Shown piece by piece: positions 1-9,865 of a stretch of 64,000 nucleotides of DNA. The notes below the pieces were generated by a model. That model saw only the letters and a list, made by a program, of their open reading frames with translations. It was not told where the DNA came from and did not search any database. This DNA comes from Leeuwenhoekiella polynyae (GTDB lineage Bacteria; Bacteroidota; Bacteroidia; Flavobacteriales; Flavobacteriaceae). The stretch lies in NCBI RefSeq assembly GCF_042683665.1, contig NZ_JBHUOO010000005.1; one strand, given 5' to 3'. Each line of letters starts with the position of its first letter. Position 1 is the stretch's first letter. Made by a program: the position numbers and the translations under genes.

Positions 1-771
1 TTCCTGCAAATAGGTTGCCGGAACAATTGAAGATATCTCACCTTCTATAGTTTCTTTTAAAATTTCGGCTTTATTCTGACCCCATCCCAATAGCACAATG
101 CGTTTGGCATTCAATACGGTATTGATCCCCATTGTAATCGCCTTTTTAGGAACGTTGGAAATTCCTCTAAACGATCCCGCCGCATCGGCACGGGTTAAGT
201 AATCCAAAGTAATCATTCGGGTACCCGAGTTGAAATGCGAACCCGGTTCATTAAAACCAATATGCCCCGTACGACCAATTCCCAAAAGTTGAAAATCAAG
301 ACCGCCGGCTGCTTTTATTTTAGCTTCGTAAGCAATGCAAAACGGCTTAACCTCTTCCTGAGCGATAGTACCGTCCGGAATGTTTACCTGATCGGCAGGA
401 ATATCCACGTGGTTGAATAAATGCTCGTGCATAAAATACTGGTAACTCTGCACATCAGACTTATCCATCGGCCAGTATTCATCCAGATTGAAGGTGATCA
501 CATTCTTAAAACTCAACCCTTCTTCTTTATGCATACGCACCAGTTCGGCATACACATTTATTGGGGACGATCCCGTAGCAAGACCCAGCACGCATTTCTC
601 ACCGGCAGCCTCTTTACTGCGGATTAAATCAGCGATCTCCTGAGCTACAATAGCCGAAGCCTGTGTAGATTGTTCAAAACTGATGTTGTGTATCTTCTCA
701 AATCGGGTTTCCTCAAATTTCCCTGCGGGTTCGTAGGTGATTTGTTTGCTATCTTCTGAAGTTATTTTCAT
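1..771 (-). CDS. nagB: Glucosamine-6-phosphate deaminase, 3' end beyond the window
   Basis: Cytosolic enzyme that isomerises and deaminates glucosamine-6-phosphate to fructose-6-phosphate and ammonia, the last step of amino-sugar catabolism. The ATG is at 771 and 257 codons run off the left edge without a stop. The motif GIGRTGHIGFNEPGS, holding the family's catalytic histidine, and an upstream NLDEYW segment with the conserved aspartate are clear. Many Bacteroidota NagB proteins carry an additional C-terminal PIG-L-like domain; whether this one does cannot be seen. It is the last visible gene of the minus-strand PUL operon, 18 bp after the GH95 gene, which fits disposal of GlcNAc released by the GH89 enzyme. 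Family call is secure; the true length is unknown. Confidence 0.95.
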   Translation of the reverse strand, partial: MKITSEDSKQITYEPAGKFEETRFEKIHNISFEQSTQASAIVAQEIADLIRSKEAAGEKCVLGLATGSSPINVYAELVRMHKEEGLSFKNVITFNLDEYWPMDKSDVQSYQYFMHEHLFNHVDIPADQVNIPDGTIAQEEVKPFCIAYEAKIKAAGGLDFQLLGIGRTGHIGFNEPGSHFNSGTRMITLDYLTRADAAGSFRGISNVPKKAITMGINTVLNAKRIVLLGWGQNKAEILKETIEGEISSIVPATYLQE

Positions 772-789
772 AATTAATAAAAACTTAGA

Positions 790-3294
790 TTAGTTGTTTT
801 TGGTTGTTATCTGGTACGTCTGGCCTGCTTGTACTGAAAAAGTAGTAAGAAAATAGTCACCATCTGCTTTTGAATCGAAAATTTTGGTATCCGCTTCAAC
901 AGGTATTTGCGTGCGTAAGGTGATTTTTCCATCGTTGTTTGCAATTATTGTTGCAGTTTGAAGTTTACCATGAGCCCATTTTAAGCTTACCTCAAAATTC
1001 CCACGGGCTTTTAGTCCCTTCACCTCTCCATCAGGCCAGGCATCGGGTAGAGCAGGGAGCAGGTGCAATTCGCCCAGGTGGCTTTGCAACAGCATTTCGG
1101 CTATGCCGGCAGTAGCTCCAAAATTTCCATCGATTTGAAACGGCGGATGCGCGTCAAACAAATTGGGGTAGGTACCGCCTTTATGTTCTTTAGAATAGGG
1201 GTCTACATAAAACATCAATTCACGAATCATTTTATAGGCGTGATCGCCATCCAGTAAACGCGCCGCAAAATTGATTTTCCAGGCTTTACTCCAGCCGGTT
1301 CCTTCATCACCACGCAGTTCAAAAGTCTTTTTTGTGGCTTCGGCTAATTCCGGAGTGGTAAGCGGCGAAATTGAAGTACCCGGGTGTAAGCCAAATAAAT
1401 GCGAAACATGACGATGATGCGGATTTTCTTCTTCAAAGTCCAGATTCCATTCCTGCAACTGTCCTTTGGTACCTAATTGATAGGGAATTAAACGGTCCCG
1501 AGCAGCACTAACTTCCTGTCTAAAGTCGGCATCTTTGCCCAAAATTTCAGAAGCTTTAATCGTGTTGCTAAACAGTTCGCGAATGATGGCGATGTCCATA
1601 GTCGCACCTTCGGTAACCGCATAGCCTTTACCGTCTACCAGAAATAAATTTTCAGGCGAGGTAGAAGGCGCGGTCGTTAATTTACCATCGTGTTCTACCA
1701 ACCAATCCAGCGTAAACAGGGAAGCTTCTTTCATCACCGGGTATACTTTAGCGAGATAGTCTTGATCCTGAGTAAAGGCATAATGCTCCCACAAGTGCAA
1801 CGTAAGCCAGTTACCACCCATATACCAGTTGGCCCATAACGGGTCACCATCACCACGATCTCCCACCGGGTTTGCCGTAGCCCAGATGTCTGAATTATGG
1901 TGCAATACCCAGCCGGGTGCGTCGTAAAACTCTTTAGCTACACGGCTTCCGGTAACCGAAGCGTTCTGGATATAGGCTAAAAAGGGCTGATGCATCTCAC
2001 TCAGATTGGTGGTTTCCGCAGGCCAGTAATTCATTTCAGCATTGATGTTTGTGGTGTAATTGGAACTCCACGGCGGACGCATTTCTTTATTCCAGATTCC
2101 TTGCAGGTTGGCCGCGATGCCGCCGGGTCTCGAAGCAGACACGAGCAAATACCTGCCGTACTGAAAATACAAAGCTTCTAACTCGGGATCGTTTGCAGCT
2201 TCTGAATAGGCTTTTAAACGGCTGTCTGTGGGCTGATTTAATTTATCCTCTGAAGTTTTGCCTAAATCAAGTGCGACCCGTTGCATATAAGCCGAAAAAT
2301 CTACGATATGATCTGATTTTAACTGCTCAAACGACTTGGCCGAAGCAGCCTGCATAAATTCGCTTGCCAATTTGGCTTCGTCAAGTCCGTCTTTGTCCGG
2401 GCATTTGTCAAAACCGTTAAAACTGGTTGCGGCGGTAAGTAAAATAACGACTTCCGAAGCATCAGCGATTGCGAGACTAGTATCTTGAGTAGTTAGCTTG
2501 CCGTCTGTTTTCAACACTTTGATGCGGTATTGAAAACGCATTCCGTCGCATCCTTCAGGGTCGTCGTAAGTAATGGGTTCTACACCTTCGGGATTGTAGT
2601 AATTGGGATTTACGTTTGCCGGGGCCTTGCCGCTTACCACCAATTCCTGATTTTCGGTAACCGAAACTTCAGCGCTTAATTGGCTTTCTGCGGAAAGATT
2701 TAGGTTTAAGGCTTTGGCCGAATCTGCCGTAAGTTTCATCACCAAAACATTATCAGGTGCCGAGGTAAAAAACTCCCGGGTATAGTTCACACCATCAGAC
2801 TCAAAAGAAGTCGTAGTGATCGCATTTTCGATATTCAAGGTACGTTTATAGGCTCGTACCGAATCGTTTTTCAAGACCTGATGCAGTAATAAATCACCCA
2901 TCGGCATATAGGATTGGGTATAATAGCCCTGCATTTTTTTGGCCAAAAGCGTAGCTTCTTCGTAGTCTTTGGCAAAAATAGCCTCACGCAAAGGCTGCAA
3001 ATAAGAAGCCGCCTCTGGGTTGATACTTTGTGGAACCGGTCCGCCGCTATAAAGCGAACTTTCATTTAGCTGAATCAATTCGTCACTCACACGCCCAAAA
3101 ACCATCGCACCAATTTTACCATTTCCCAAGGGCAGGGCTTCTACCCATTCGCGTGCCGGGGCATCGTACCACAATTCGGGCAATTCAGCCTGAGCAGTTT
3201 CAGATTCTGAATTTTCTTCATTTGTACAGGAAAGCAGTGCAAAAAGCACCAGAAGAAGCAACGAAGAACTACGGAAGAACATTTTTTTCATCAA
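790..3294 (-). CDS. GH95 alpha-L-fucosidase-type lipoprotein
   Basis: Predicted exo-acting glycosidase that removes alpha-linked L-fucose (some GH95 members prefer L-galactose) from oligosaccharides. The 834-residue protein starts with a lipoprotein signal ending in LLSC at about residue 23, so it is probably tethered in the periplasm or outer membrane. The N-terminal domain begins with WYDAPAREWVEALPLGNG, a GH95 hallmark. Family catalytic positions are visible: TTNINAEMNYW (paired asparagines), STSPENLF (acid Glu) and FQIDGNFG (Asp). It lies between the GH2 gene and nagB in the same operon. L-fucose versus L-galactose specificity cannot be read from the sequence. Confidence 0.93.
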   Translation of the reverse strand: MMKKMFFRSSSLLLLVLFALLSCTNEENSESETAQAELPELWYDAPAREWVEALPLGNGKIGAMVFGRVSDELIQLNESSLYSGGPVPQSINPEAASYLQPLREAIFAKDYEEATLLAKKMQGYYTQSYMPMGDLLLHQVLKNDSVRAYKRTLNIENAITTTSFESDGVNYTREFFTSAPDNVLVMKLTADSAKALNLNLSAESQLSAEVSVTENQELVVSGKAPANVNPNYYNPEGVEPITYDDPEGCDGMRFQYRIKVLKTDGKLTTQDTSLAIADASEVVILLTAATSFNGFDKCPDKDGLDEAKLASEFMQAASAKSFEQLKSDHIVDFSAYMQRVALDLGKTSEDKLNQPTDSRLKAYSEAANDPELEALYFQYGRYLLVSASRPGGIAANLQGIWNKEMRPPWSSNYTTNINAEMNYWPAETTNLSEMHQPFLAYIQNASVTGSRVAKEFYDAPGWVLHHNSDIWATANPVGDRGDGDPLWANWYMGGNWLTLHLWEHYAFTQDQDYLAKVYPVMKEASLFTLDWLVEHDGKLTTAPSTSPENLFLVDGKGYAVTEGATMDIAIIRELFSNTIKASEILGKDADFRQEVSAARDRLIPYQLGTKGQLQEWNLDFEEENPHHRHVSHLFGLHPGTSISPLTTPELAEATKKTFELRGDEGTGWSKAWKINFAARLLDGDHAYKMIRELMFYVDPYSKEHKGGTYPNLFDAHPPFQIDGNFGATAGIAEMLLQSHLGELHLLPALPDAWPDGEVKGLKARGNFEVSLKWAHGKLQTATIIANNDGKITLRTQIPVEADTKIFDSKADGDYFLTTFSVQAGQTYQITTKNN

Positions 3295-3330
3295 TCGGTT
3301 TTTATAGTAAAGGATGCCATCCTTTTTAAA

Positions 3331-6300
3331 TTAGAGTTCAGGTTTGATTAGTTTAAGCAAATAGCTGTAGGAGTAGCCGTCTTTAGTTAACTGGTATTGC
3401 GGATGCGGATAAGCGCCCCAACTGGTATCACCGCCCAGACCGCGTTGTGCCAAATCAATATGCAAGGTGGTTTCATCACGGTAGCGCAGGTTTGTAGGAT
3501 GCTGATTCTTTTTGGTCTCACCGGGATCCAGCGCTTCGGTTTTGATGGGAAGTGCGCTGAACGATAGCGGTTGCAATCCCTCGACTTCAATCCCGTTTCC
3601 GCTGGCATCGGTGAGTTTTAGCCAGCGTGTATCGGTATGATAACCGTATTCCTGTGGGCGTATGTAAGGCATCTTCAGGCTGTCTACCTGAGCCTTGTAA
3701 ATTCCTATAAAAGCAGCCGAGTTGCGGTCTGCGTAATTTTCTTCCGGCCCGCGGCCGTAATATTCCAGATTATCAAAACCGGCCGGTAACTGCATACGCA
3801 TCCCAAAACGCGGAAGTTCAGGCAATTTTTTAGCCTTGAGATCAAGTTTGGCTGCCACACGAATGCTTCCGTCATTTTGGATTACATACGCAAGCGTATA
3901 CGGCAGGTCAATATCGTTCAAATGATAGGTAACTTCAATAGGCAAGCCGGCTTCGGTTTGCTTATCAACTTTTACGCTCTGGAGCGTCACATTGCTGTGT
4001 GCACTGCGCCAGATGTTCAGTTCTTCAGGCATTTTGTTCCCAAAATCATTATCGGTAGGCGCGCGCCAAAAATAGGGCTGGGGCAGCCCTTCCAGTGTTA
4101 CTTCGCCATTGGTATATGATTTAAACATTCCGGTTTTGAGATCAAACGTTCCCTGAATGGAACCTGAATCAAAAACGAGCTGATTGCCTTCAGTTTTGAC
4201 TTTCAGATTTTGATTGGTTTTTGTGGTAACGAAAACCGGTTCGGTAAGAAAAAACTGGACTTTTGCAATCTCGTGATCGGCCGGTACAAGAGCGGTAGCC
4301 GTTTTGGTAAAGGCGTAAACATTTAGCAAATATTCCGCATCAGCATTCAGTTTGGGCAATTTGATTTTTGCCATACCTGAAGTCTGGGGAGCAACTGCCA
4401 GCGAAAAATCTTCGGTCTCAATCACCTTTCCATCCTGAAGCAACTCCCATTTAAACTGATACTCCTTCAGATTGGTAAAGTCAAATTCATTAAACACCGA
4501 AAGCTTTCGGTTTTCTTTATCAAAGTCGAATTGCACATTTTGGTACACCATTTTGACCTCTTCCAGGGCCGGATGCGGAGTGCGGTTTGAAGAGACTAAT
4601 CCATTGGCACAAAAATTTTCATCATTCTGGAAATCGAGTCCGCCCAAATCGCCACCATACGCCCAATAGGTGCCCATATCGTCCTGAGTCTTGATTCCTT
4701 GATCTACCCAGTCCCAGATAAAGCCGCCCTGCATCTGGTCGCTACTTCTGATGATGTCCCAGTACTCGGTAAAATTACCGGTGCTGTTGCCCATCGCGTG
4801 TTCATATTCGCACATAATGTAGGGGCGGTATTTATCGGTTGCAGCGGCGTACTCACGCATATAATCGATGGTAGGATACATGGGGCAAACCACATCGGTA
4901 TTGCGCTCTTCATTAGCCTGCTCAAACTGCACAAGCCTCGTGGTATCGCGTTCTTTGACCCAATCGTAAGCCTGCGGAAAGAAAATCCCGTTGCCACACT
5001 CGTTACCCAATGACCAGATAATTACCGAAGGATGGTTTTTATCGCGCTCTACCAGGCGTTGAATGCGGTCCATTTGTGCCGGGAACCATTCGGGTTGATA
5101 AGCCGGGTGCCGGTCTTTATTTTTAACCGCGTGTACGTTGGCGCCCATTCCGTGAGATTCTATATTGGCCTCATCAACCAGATACATCCCGTATTGATCA
5201 CAGAGCTTGTACCAAAGCGGGTTTTGCGGATAATGGCTTGTACGCACGGCGTTGATGTTGTTTTGCTTCATCAACTTTAAGTCTTTGAGCATAACCTCAC
5301 GCGAAGGCACATGGCCTTTAACGTCATCGTGAATGTGCAGGTTTACCCCTTTGATCAAAACCGGCATCCCATTGACCAGCAATTGTGCGTTTTTAAGTTC
5401 GATTTCCCTAAAACCGATCTGTTCTGAAGTAAGCATCAGGGTTTTCCCCGTAGCGTCTTTTAAGATCAATACCAAATCGTATAGGTTGGGCGTTTCGGCG
5501 CTCCAGGATTTTACGTTTTTGATTGTGGTCTGAAAGTTTATCGGGGTATCGGTAGTGGCAAATTTTTTAGTAGCGGAATACACCGGTTTGGAAGCATTTG
5601 CCGGAATGATTTCAAGTTGTAATGAACCCGATTGGGATGCGTTATCAAAATTTGTCAAGCTTACTGAAGCATCGAAAACGCCATCTTTGTAGTTATTTTC
5701 AAGGCCTGCTTTGAGAAAGAAATCCCAGATACTGGTTTTGGGCAAGGCGTATAAAAATACATCCTGTTCCAGACCGCTTAAGCGCCAAAAATCCTGATCT
5801 TCCAGGTAGCTGCCGTCGTGCCATCTAAATACCTGAATGGCGAGTTGATTTTTCCCTTTTATGAGTAGCGGCGTGATATCAAATTCAGAAGGGGATTTGG
5901 CGACTTTGGTCATTCCGGCTTCTTTTCCGTTTACGAAAACACGCGCATAGCCCGATACCGAAGAAAGGTTCAGGATCACTTCTTTATCCTTCCAGGTTTC
6001 CGGGATTTCAAAGCTGCGGCGGTACGTGCCCACCGGATTGTAGCTGTTGTCTACAAAAGGTGGATTTTTAGGAAAGGGATAATCGATATTCGTGTAAATG
6101 GGAATTCCAAAACCTTTCAACTCCCAGTTAGCAGGCACGCTTATGCTGTCCCAGTTTGAATCATCAAAATTCGTTTTGTAGAAATCCTGCGGACGATCTT
6201 CCGGTTTTTTGACAAAGTTGAACTTCCATGTACCGTTTAACGATTGGTAATAGGGAGAAGTTGAAAACACATCGGCGCGTGCATCCGTCTGGTTTGTATA

Positions 6301-6447
6301 CGCGATAAAATCGGTATGTGGCTCCAGTTTATTGCGTTCATACACCAGCGGGTTTTCCCACTCGTTAACCTCCTGGGCAAGACCTGCAAAGCAGGTAAAT
6401 AAGATGAAATATAGGGATGCGGTAACTTTCATGAATTCAATTTTCAA
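3331..6447 (-). CDS. GH2 beta-galactosidase (LacZ-type), secreted
   Basis: Retaining exo-beta-galactosidase of the LacZ architecture, 1038 residues, with an N-terminal signal peptide ending near AGLAQ (residue 25), so periplasmic. Domains in order: jelly-roll sugar-binding domain (about 50-230), two immunoglobulin-like domains flanking the TIM barrel (barrel about 345-640), and a C-terminal beta-sandwich (about 745-1035). The acid/base glutamate is in SLGNECGNG and the nucleophile in MCEYEHAMGNS, both intact. The first start MKIEFMKV may be shortened to the second Met. It follows the acetyltransferase gene by only 3 bp. Some LacZ-like GH2 enzymes have other specificities, so galactoside activity is the likely but not proven call. 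Confidence 0.92.
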   Translation of the reverse strand: MKIEFMKVTASLYFILFTCFAGLAQEVNEWENPLVYERNKLEPHTDFIAYTNQTDARADVFSTSPYYQSLNGTWKFNFVKKPEDRPQDFYKTNFDDSNWDSISVPANWELKGFGIPIYTNIDYPFPKNPPFVDNSYNPVGTYRRSFEIPETWKDKEVILNLSSVSGYARVFVNGKEAGMTKVAKSPSEFDITPLLIKGKNQLAIQVFRWHDGSYLEDQDFWRLSGLEQDVFLYALPKTSIWDFFLKAGLENNYKDGVFDASVSLTNFDNASQSGSLQLEIIPANASKPVYSATKKFATTDTPINFQTTIKNVKSWSAETPNLYDLVLILKDATGKTLMLTSEQIGFREIELKNAQLLVNGMPVLIKGVNLHIHDDVKGHVPSREVMLKDLKLMKQNNINAVRTSHYPQNPLWYKLCDQYGMYLVDEANIESHGMGANVHAVKNKDRHPAYQPEWFPAQMDRIQRLVERDKNHPSVIIWSLGNECGNGIFFPQAYDWVKERDTTRLVQFEQANEERNTDVVCPMYPTIDYMREYAAATDKYRPYIMCEYEHAMGNSTGNFTEYWDIIRSSDQMQGGFIWDWVDQGIKTQDDMGTYWAYGGDLGGLDFQNDENFCANGLVSSNRTPHPALEEVKMVYQNVQFDFDKENRKLSVFNEFDFTNLKEYQFKWELLQDGKVIETEDFSLAVAPQTSGMAKIKLPKLNADAEYLLNVYAFTKTATALVPADHEIAKVQFFLTEPVFVTTKTNQNLKVKTEGNQLVFDSGSIQGTFDLKTGMFKSYTNGEVTLEGLPQPYFWRAPTDNDFGNKMPEELNIWRSAHSNVTLQSVKVDKQTEAGLPIEVTYHLNDIDLPYTLAYVIQNDGSIRVAAKLDLKAKKLPELPRFGMRMQLPAGFDNLEYYGRGPEENYADRNSAAFIGIYKAQVDSLKMPYIRPQEYGYHTDTRWLKLTDASGNGIEVEGLQPLSFSALPIKTEALDPGETKKNQHPTNLRYRDETTLHIDLAQRGLGGDTSWGAYPHPQYQLTKDGYSYSYLLKLIKPEL

Positions 6448-6450
6448 TAC

Positions 6451-7581
6451 TTATATTTTGACGTAGATTTTCTTTTTGTCCATCCAGTAGCCTAGCGCCC
6501 AGCACAGAAGCATAAAAACAATAGCGGTCATCAGCACTCCAAAGGAACCCGGGAAGATGCGTTGAAAAATTACTTCACTTACCCATTCAAAAGCGTCCTG
6601 ATTTTCATTTACAGGAATCAGGCGCAGGCTGATGTAAAACAGTTCGGAAAAGAGATAAATCACCAGTGGATTTTTGCCAAATACGTTGAAGAAGTTTGTG
6701 CCAAATTTGATGTTTTTGAGTTCTACTGAAAAGATGAGTGCTGCCAGCATAGACAGATTAAGGCCAATAGTTAACATCGCAAACGGACTCGTCCATAACT
6801 TTTTAGAAAGCGGAAAAATAAGCGCCCACCATTCTGCAAGTGCAAAAACGAGAAAGCCGGCTAGCATCAGCTTGGCAATGGTCTCGTAGGATTTGCCTTT
6901 TCGTCTGATAAATACACCGGCAAGGTAACCGGCAAGAACGTTTACAATACTGGGCAGCGTGCTCAGGATACCTTCGGGATCAAAGGGAATAGCATCTTTT
7001 TTATAGATGTGGCCTTCGCCCAAAATAGCATAGTCAAATTGAGCAGCTGCATTGGTCGCCATGTCGAGTTCGCCTCCCGGTTCCCCAAAGGCATACAGAA
7101 TTCCCCAGTAAGCAAGGAGGATGACCACACAAGAAATAAAAATAGCTCTAACTGAAAAATACCGTACCATCACCGCACCAAAAAAGTAACACAGCGCAAT
7201 ACGTTGTAAAACGCCCATTACCCGGGTTTCTGAAAATGGAGATACTTGCAGCTGCCCGTCATTAAATTCAAAAAAGGGAAACCAGTACATCAGGAATCCC
7301 AGCAGGAAGATGATTGCAGTGCGTTTAAGTACTTTTTTCCAAAAGTCTGCCGGTGCAGCTTCCTGAAAGCGACGCATCGAAAAGCTCATGGCGTTACCCA
7401 CTGCAAACAAAAAGGACGGAAAAACTAAATCTGCCAGCGTAAACCCAAACCATTGCGCGTGCACCAGATATGGATACATAGCTGCACCGGTGCCCGGAGT
7501 GTTTACCAGGATCATTAGGGCGATGGTAAGCCCTCTAAATACGTCGAGCGATAAAAAGCGTTCTGAAGTTTTTACAGTCAT
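6451..7581 (-). CDS. HGSNAT-type transmembrane acetyltransferase (DUF5009-like)
   Basis: Polytopic inner-membrane protein of 376 residues related to the family of human heparan-alpha-glucosaminide N-acetyltransferase, which carries acetyl groups from cytosolic acetyl-CoA across a membrane to terminal alpha-glucosamine. The N-terminus SLDVFRGLTIALMILVN, then LVHAQWFGFTLADLVFPSFL and later LQRIALCYFFG, follow the family pattern; the histidine in VHAQW aligns with the proposed active-site His. About ten hydrophobic helices are visible. The ATG at 7581 lies 10 bp after the GH89 stop and begins exactly at the domain; a longer frame reading back into the GH89 gene is unlikely. Adjacent to GH89, it suggests N-acetylation of glucosaminyl ends before cleavage (inference). 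Confidence 0.88.
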   Translation of the reverse strand: MTVKTSERFLSLDVFRGLTIALMILVNTPGTGAAMYPYLVHAQWFGFTLADLVFPSFLFAVGNAMSFSMRRFQEAAPADFWKKVLKRTAIIFLLGFLMYWFPFFEFNDGQLQVSPFSETRVMGVLQRIALCYFFGAVMVRYFSVRAIFISCVVILLAYWGILYAFGEPGGELDMATNAAAQFDYAILGEGHIYKKDAIPFDPEGILSTLPSIVNVLAGYLAGVFIRRKGKSYETIAKLMLAGFLVFALAEWWALIFPLSKKLWTSPFAMLTIGLNLSMLAALIFSVELKNIKFGTNFFNVFGKNPLVIYLFSELFYISLRLIPVNENQDAFEWVSEVIFQRIFPGSFGVLMTAIVFMLLCWALGYWMDKKKIYVKI

Positions 7582-7591
7582 AGGCTGGTTT

Positions 7592-9844
7592 TTAATAGTT
7601 ATAGTCAATAGGCGGCATAACCTTCGTGATTGGAGCAATTTTGCTTCGGTATTTAGCGTGAAGCTCTTTTGCGATTTCAAAGGCATTGCCGCTGGGTTCG
7701 GTAGGGTAGGACTCTTCTTTGTTCACCCATTTCCATTCCCATTCTTTGATTTTTTCATCAAAAGCCTCCTGATCAAAATCATCCCAGTTGGCTTCAATAT
7801 CGGTAATAAATTGTTGCCAGCGCGGTTTGTAAAAATCATCCAGTACTCCACTCCATTGGCGACAAGAGTATTCATGCAACGGATTATCAGGGCCGCCCCA
7901 AAGGGTGATGAGGTCGCGGGCATTACGCTCGTAAAGCGCCTTTTCTTCGGGTGTGGTGCCCCAACTTCGGGCATCTGCGATCCAGGGACCCAGCAGGAAA
8001 TCTTTTCGCGTAGCGAGTAGTCGGTCCAGATCACTAATGAGCGTCAGGAGTTCGTCGCCGTGTTTTTTAAAGGCTTCTTTGTCGTTATTTTCATAAGCGA
8101 TACGCATTTGCTGTTGCACCGGCAGGGCATAGTTGGCAAGCACCTGACGGCTAAGGTCTACCAGGTCGTATTCAAAACCATCTGAATTTTTAAACGTATC
8201 GCTGGCGCCAATAAACAGGTCCCAGGCAGGTAGCAAATCAAGCGGATCGTAATTCATCTTGGTGCGTGCCCAGCGGCGGTAGCCTTCAAAAGTAGGTCGT
8301 GCTGCGATGATAGACTCGGCACCGTCGCGTATTGTGGTGCCGTTATATGCGGTTGCTACTAAAATATCCCAGGCTTTTAAGATGCTGTCGTTTACCGCGC
8401 CATAGCGGTTGCGGGTATACTTTTTCAGCCAGGGCTGGAGTTCGATAGGCGTGTCGCGCCAGGTATTATCGGTCATCAATTCATAAAGTACCGGGTTTTG
8501 CTCTATGGCTTCCATCGTAAGGCCGATACCTTTTAAATTGCCCGAAGTGCTGTCATTTAAGGCCAGTGCCGGCTGCTCGGCAACGGTCTCGATACGGCCA
8601 AACATACTGATGTTTCCGCCAAAATTATGTAGCATATTCCAGATCCATTGTTTGCCGTAGAAAGCTTCGGTTTGCTTCCAGACGGGTTCAATTTCGGTCG
8701 CCAGATCTAAGATAATCATACGATCATCAGGCACCGTACTGAGCAAGCCTTTGATTTGCGGTGTTTTCCAAAAATCTTTATGGCTGTAAAACAACCAGCC
8801 CTGCATCACCCAGGTTGCTTCAGGATCTGCGGCTTTCATTCCTTCAAAAATCTTTTCGCTCAACTCCCCTAAATATTCAGGATCGTCTGAAGGCGGCTCA
8901 TTTTCATTAAAAGTATCTGCCGTATAAAAGTGATCTGTACCAAAAACTTCCTCCTGTTTTTCTAAAAAGCGTTTACCGATTTCTGCGAAAAGCGGATCTT
9001 CAGCATCAAGAATATAGGTGTCTCCAAAATCATTGCCCCAATTGGTTTTTTTAAGATTGGCATTGGGGAAGAATTTTTTAAAGGAAGCCGGAACGTGCCC
9101 CGTAAATGCCGGAAGCACCGGTTTCATCCCCAACTCGCGCGAACGCTTTAAAATCTTTTTTTGCAGGTCGCGATGGCTTTCTTTCCAGCTTTGCGGAAGC
9201 GGACCGCCCCAGCCGTCCAGATTTCCCATCCAAAACCAGGAGAAATACGAAGGGCCGCTAAAGAAATCCTTCAGGTCTTCATCGGTAAAGCCGTAGGATT
9301 TGTAAACTTCGTCCCAGATGTATTCTTCGCCGGTAATAGCCAGAGGCATATTGATGCCGTGAAGCGCCATCCAGTCGATTTCCTTTTCCCAGCGCTCCCA
9401 ATCCCACCAGCTCATCGAGTAGTTGAACGTGCAATAGTTGAGGTAATAGCGGTATTCGTAAGGCGATTCTTTACGTACCAGTTTCTCGGGCAAGGGTAGC
9501 GATTCCGGAAAGTTGAGGTTGGTGCCATTCCAGGTGATCTGCCCGTGCGCATACTCTTTGATGTAGTAATACAGCGCCGAGGCGATTGCGACCCCATTGT
9601 TTCCTCTCAAACTGATTTTACCATCCTGAGCTGCAATTTCAAAAGCCTGATCGCCGGCATCGGGCAGCGAATCGATGATAAACTCATCTGCGTATTCGGG
9701 AACAACCCGATTCAGCAGGCCCTGGTAGGGCGTTTCTTCCTGAGCCTTTACTTCTGTTTCCTTTTTACAGGAACTGAGTGCAACAAGTATAAAAAGGGAA
9801 CAGGCAAGCTTAAAGAAAGTTTGATATTTCGGTTTAAGAGACAT
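7592..9844 (-). CDS. GH89 alpha-N-acetylglucosaminidase (NAGLU-like) lipoprotein
   Basis: Exo-enzyme that hydrolyses terminal alpha-linked N-acetylglucosamine. 750 residues with a lipoprotein signal ending VALSSC, so periplasmic or outer-membrane anchored. Order: N-terminal alpha/beta domain (about 35-115), TIM barrel starting at YLNYCTFNYSMSWWDWERW, then an all-helical C-terminal domain. Catalytic glutamates by alignment to human NAGLU: the one in TADTFNENEPP and the one in LTMEAIEQNPVLYELM; MLHNFGGN is also conserved. It sits between the inositol oxygenase and the HGSNAT-like acetyltransferase, the same pair of activities that act consecutively in lysosomal heparan sulfate breakdown. Length is close to the family norm. 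Confidence 0.95.
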   Translation of the reverse strand: MSLKPKYQTFFKLACSLFILVALSSCKKETEVKAQEETPYQGLLNRVVPEYADEFIIDSLPDAGDQAFEIAAQDGKISLRGNNGVAIASALYYYIKEYAHGQITWNGTNLNFPESLPLPEKLVRKESPYEYRYYLNYCTFNYSMSWWDWERWEKEIDWMALHGINMPLAITGEEYIWDEVYKSYGFTDEDLKDFFSGPSYFSWFWMGNLDGWGGPLPQSWKESHRDLQKKILKRSRELGMKPVLPAFTGHVPASFKKFFPNANLKKTNWGNDFGDTYILDAEDPLFAEIGKRFLEKQEEVFGTDHFYTADTFNENEPPSDDPEYLGELSEKIFEGMKAADPEATWVMQGWLFYSHKDFWKTPQIKGLLSTVPDDRMIILDLATEIEPVWKQTEAFYGKQWIWNMLHNFGGNISMFGRIETVAEQPALALNDSTSGNLKGIGLTMEAIEQNPVLYELMTDNTWRDTPIELQPWLKKYTRNRYGAVNDSILKAWDILVATAYNGTTIRDGAESIIAARPTFEGYRRWARTKMNYDPLDLLPAWDLFIGASDTFKNSDGFEYDLVDLSRQVLANYALPVQQQMRIAYENNDKEAFKKHGDELLTLISDLDRLLATRKDFLLGPWIADARSWGTTPEEKALYERNARDLITLWGGPDNPLHEYSCRQWSGVLDDFYKPRWQQFITDIEANWDDFDQEAFDEKIKEWEWKWVNKEESYPTEPSGNAFEIAKELHAKYRSKIAPITKVMPPIDYNY

Positions 9845-9865
9845 AACAGGTACTATAAAAATGAT

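Noticed and set aside
4699..5280. Open frames of 80-100 codons on the plus strand inside the GH2 gene
   Set aside because: Antisense to highly conserved catalytic regions of the GH2 enzyme, no recognisable domain; an effect of the higher G+C there.
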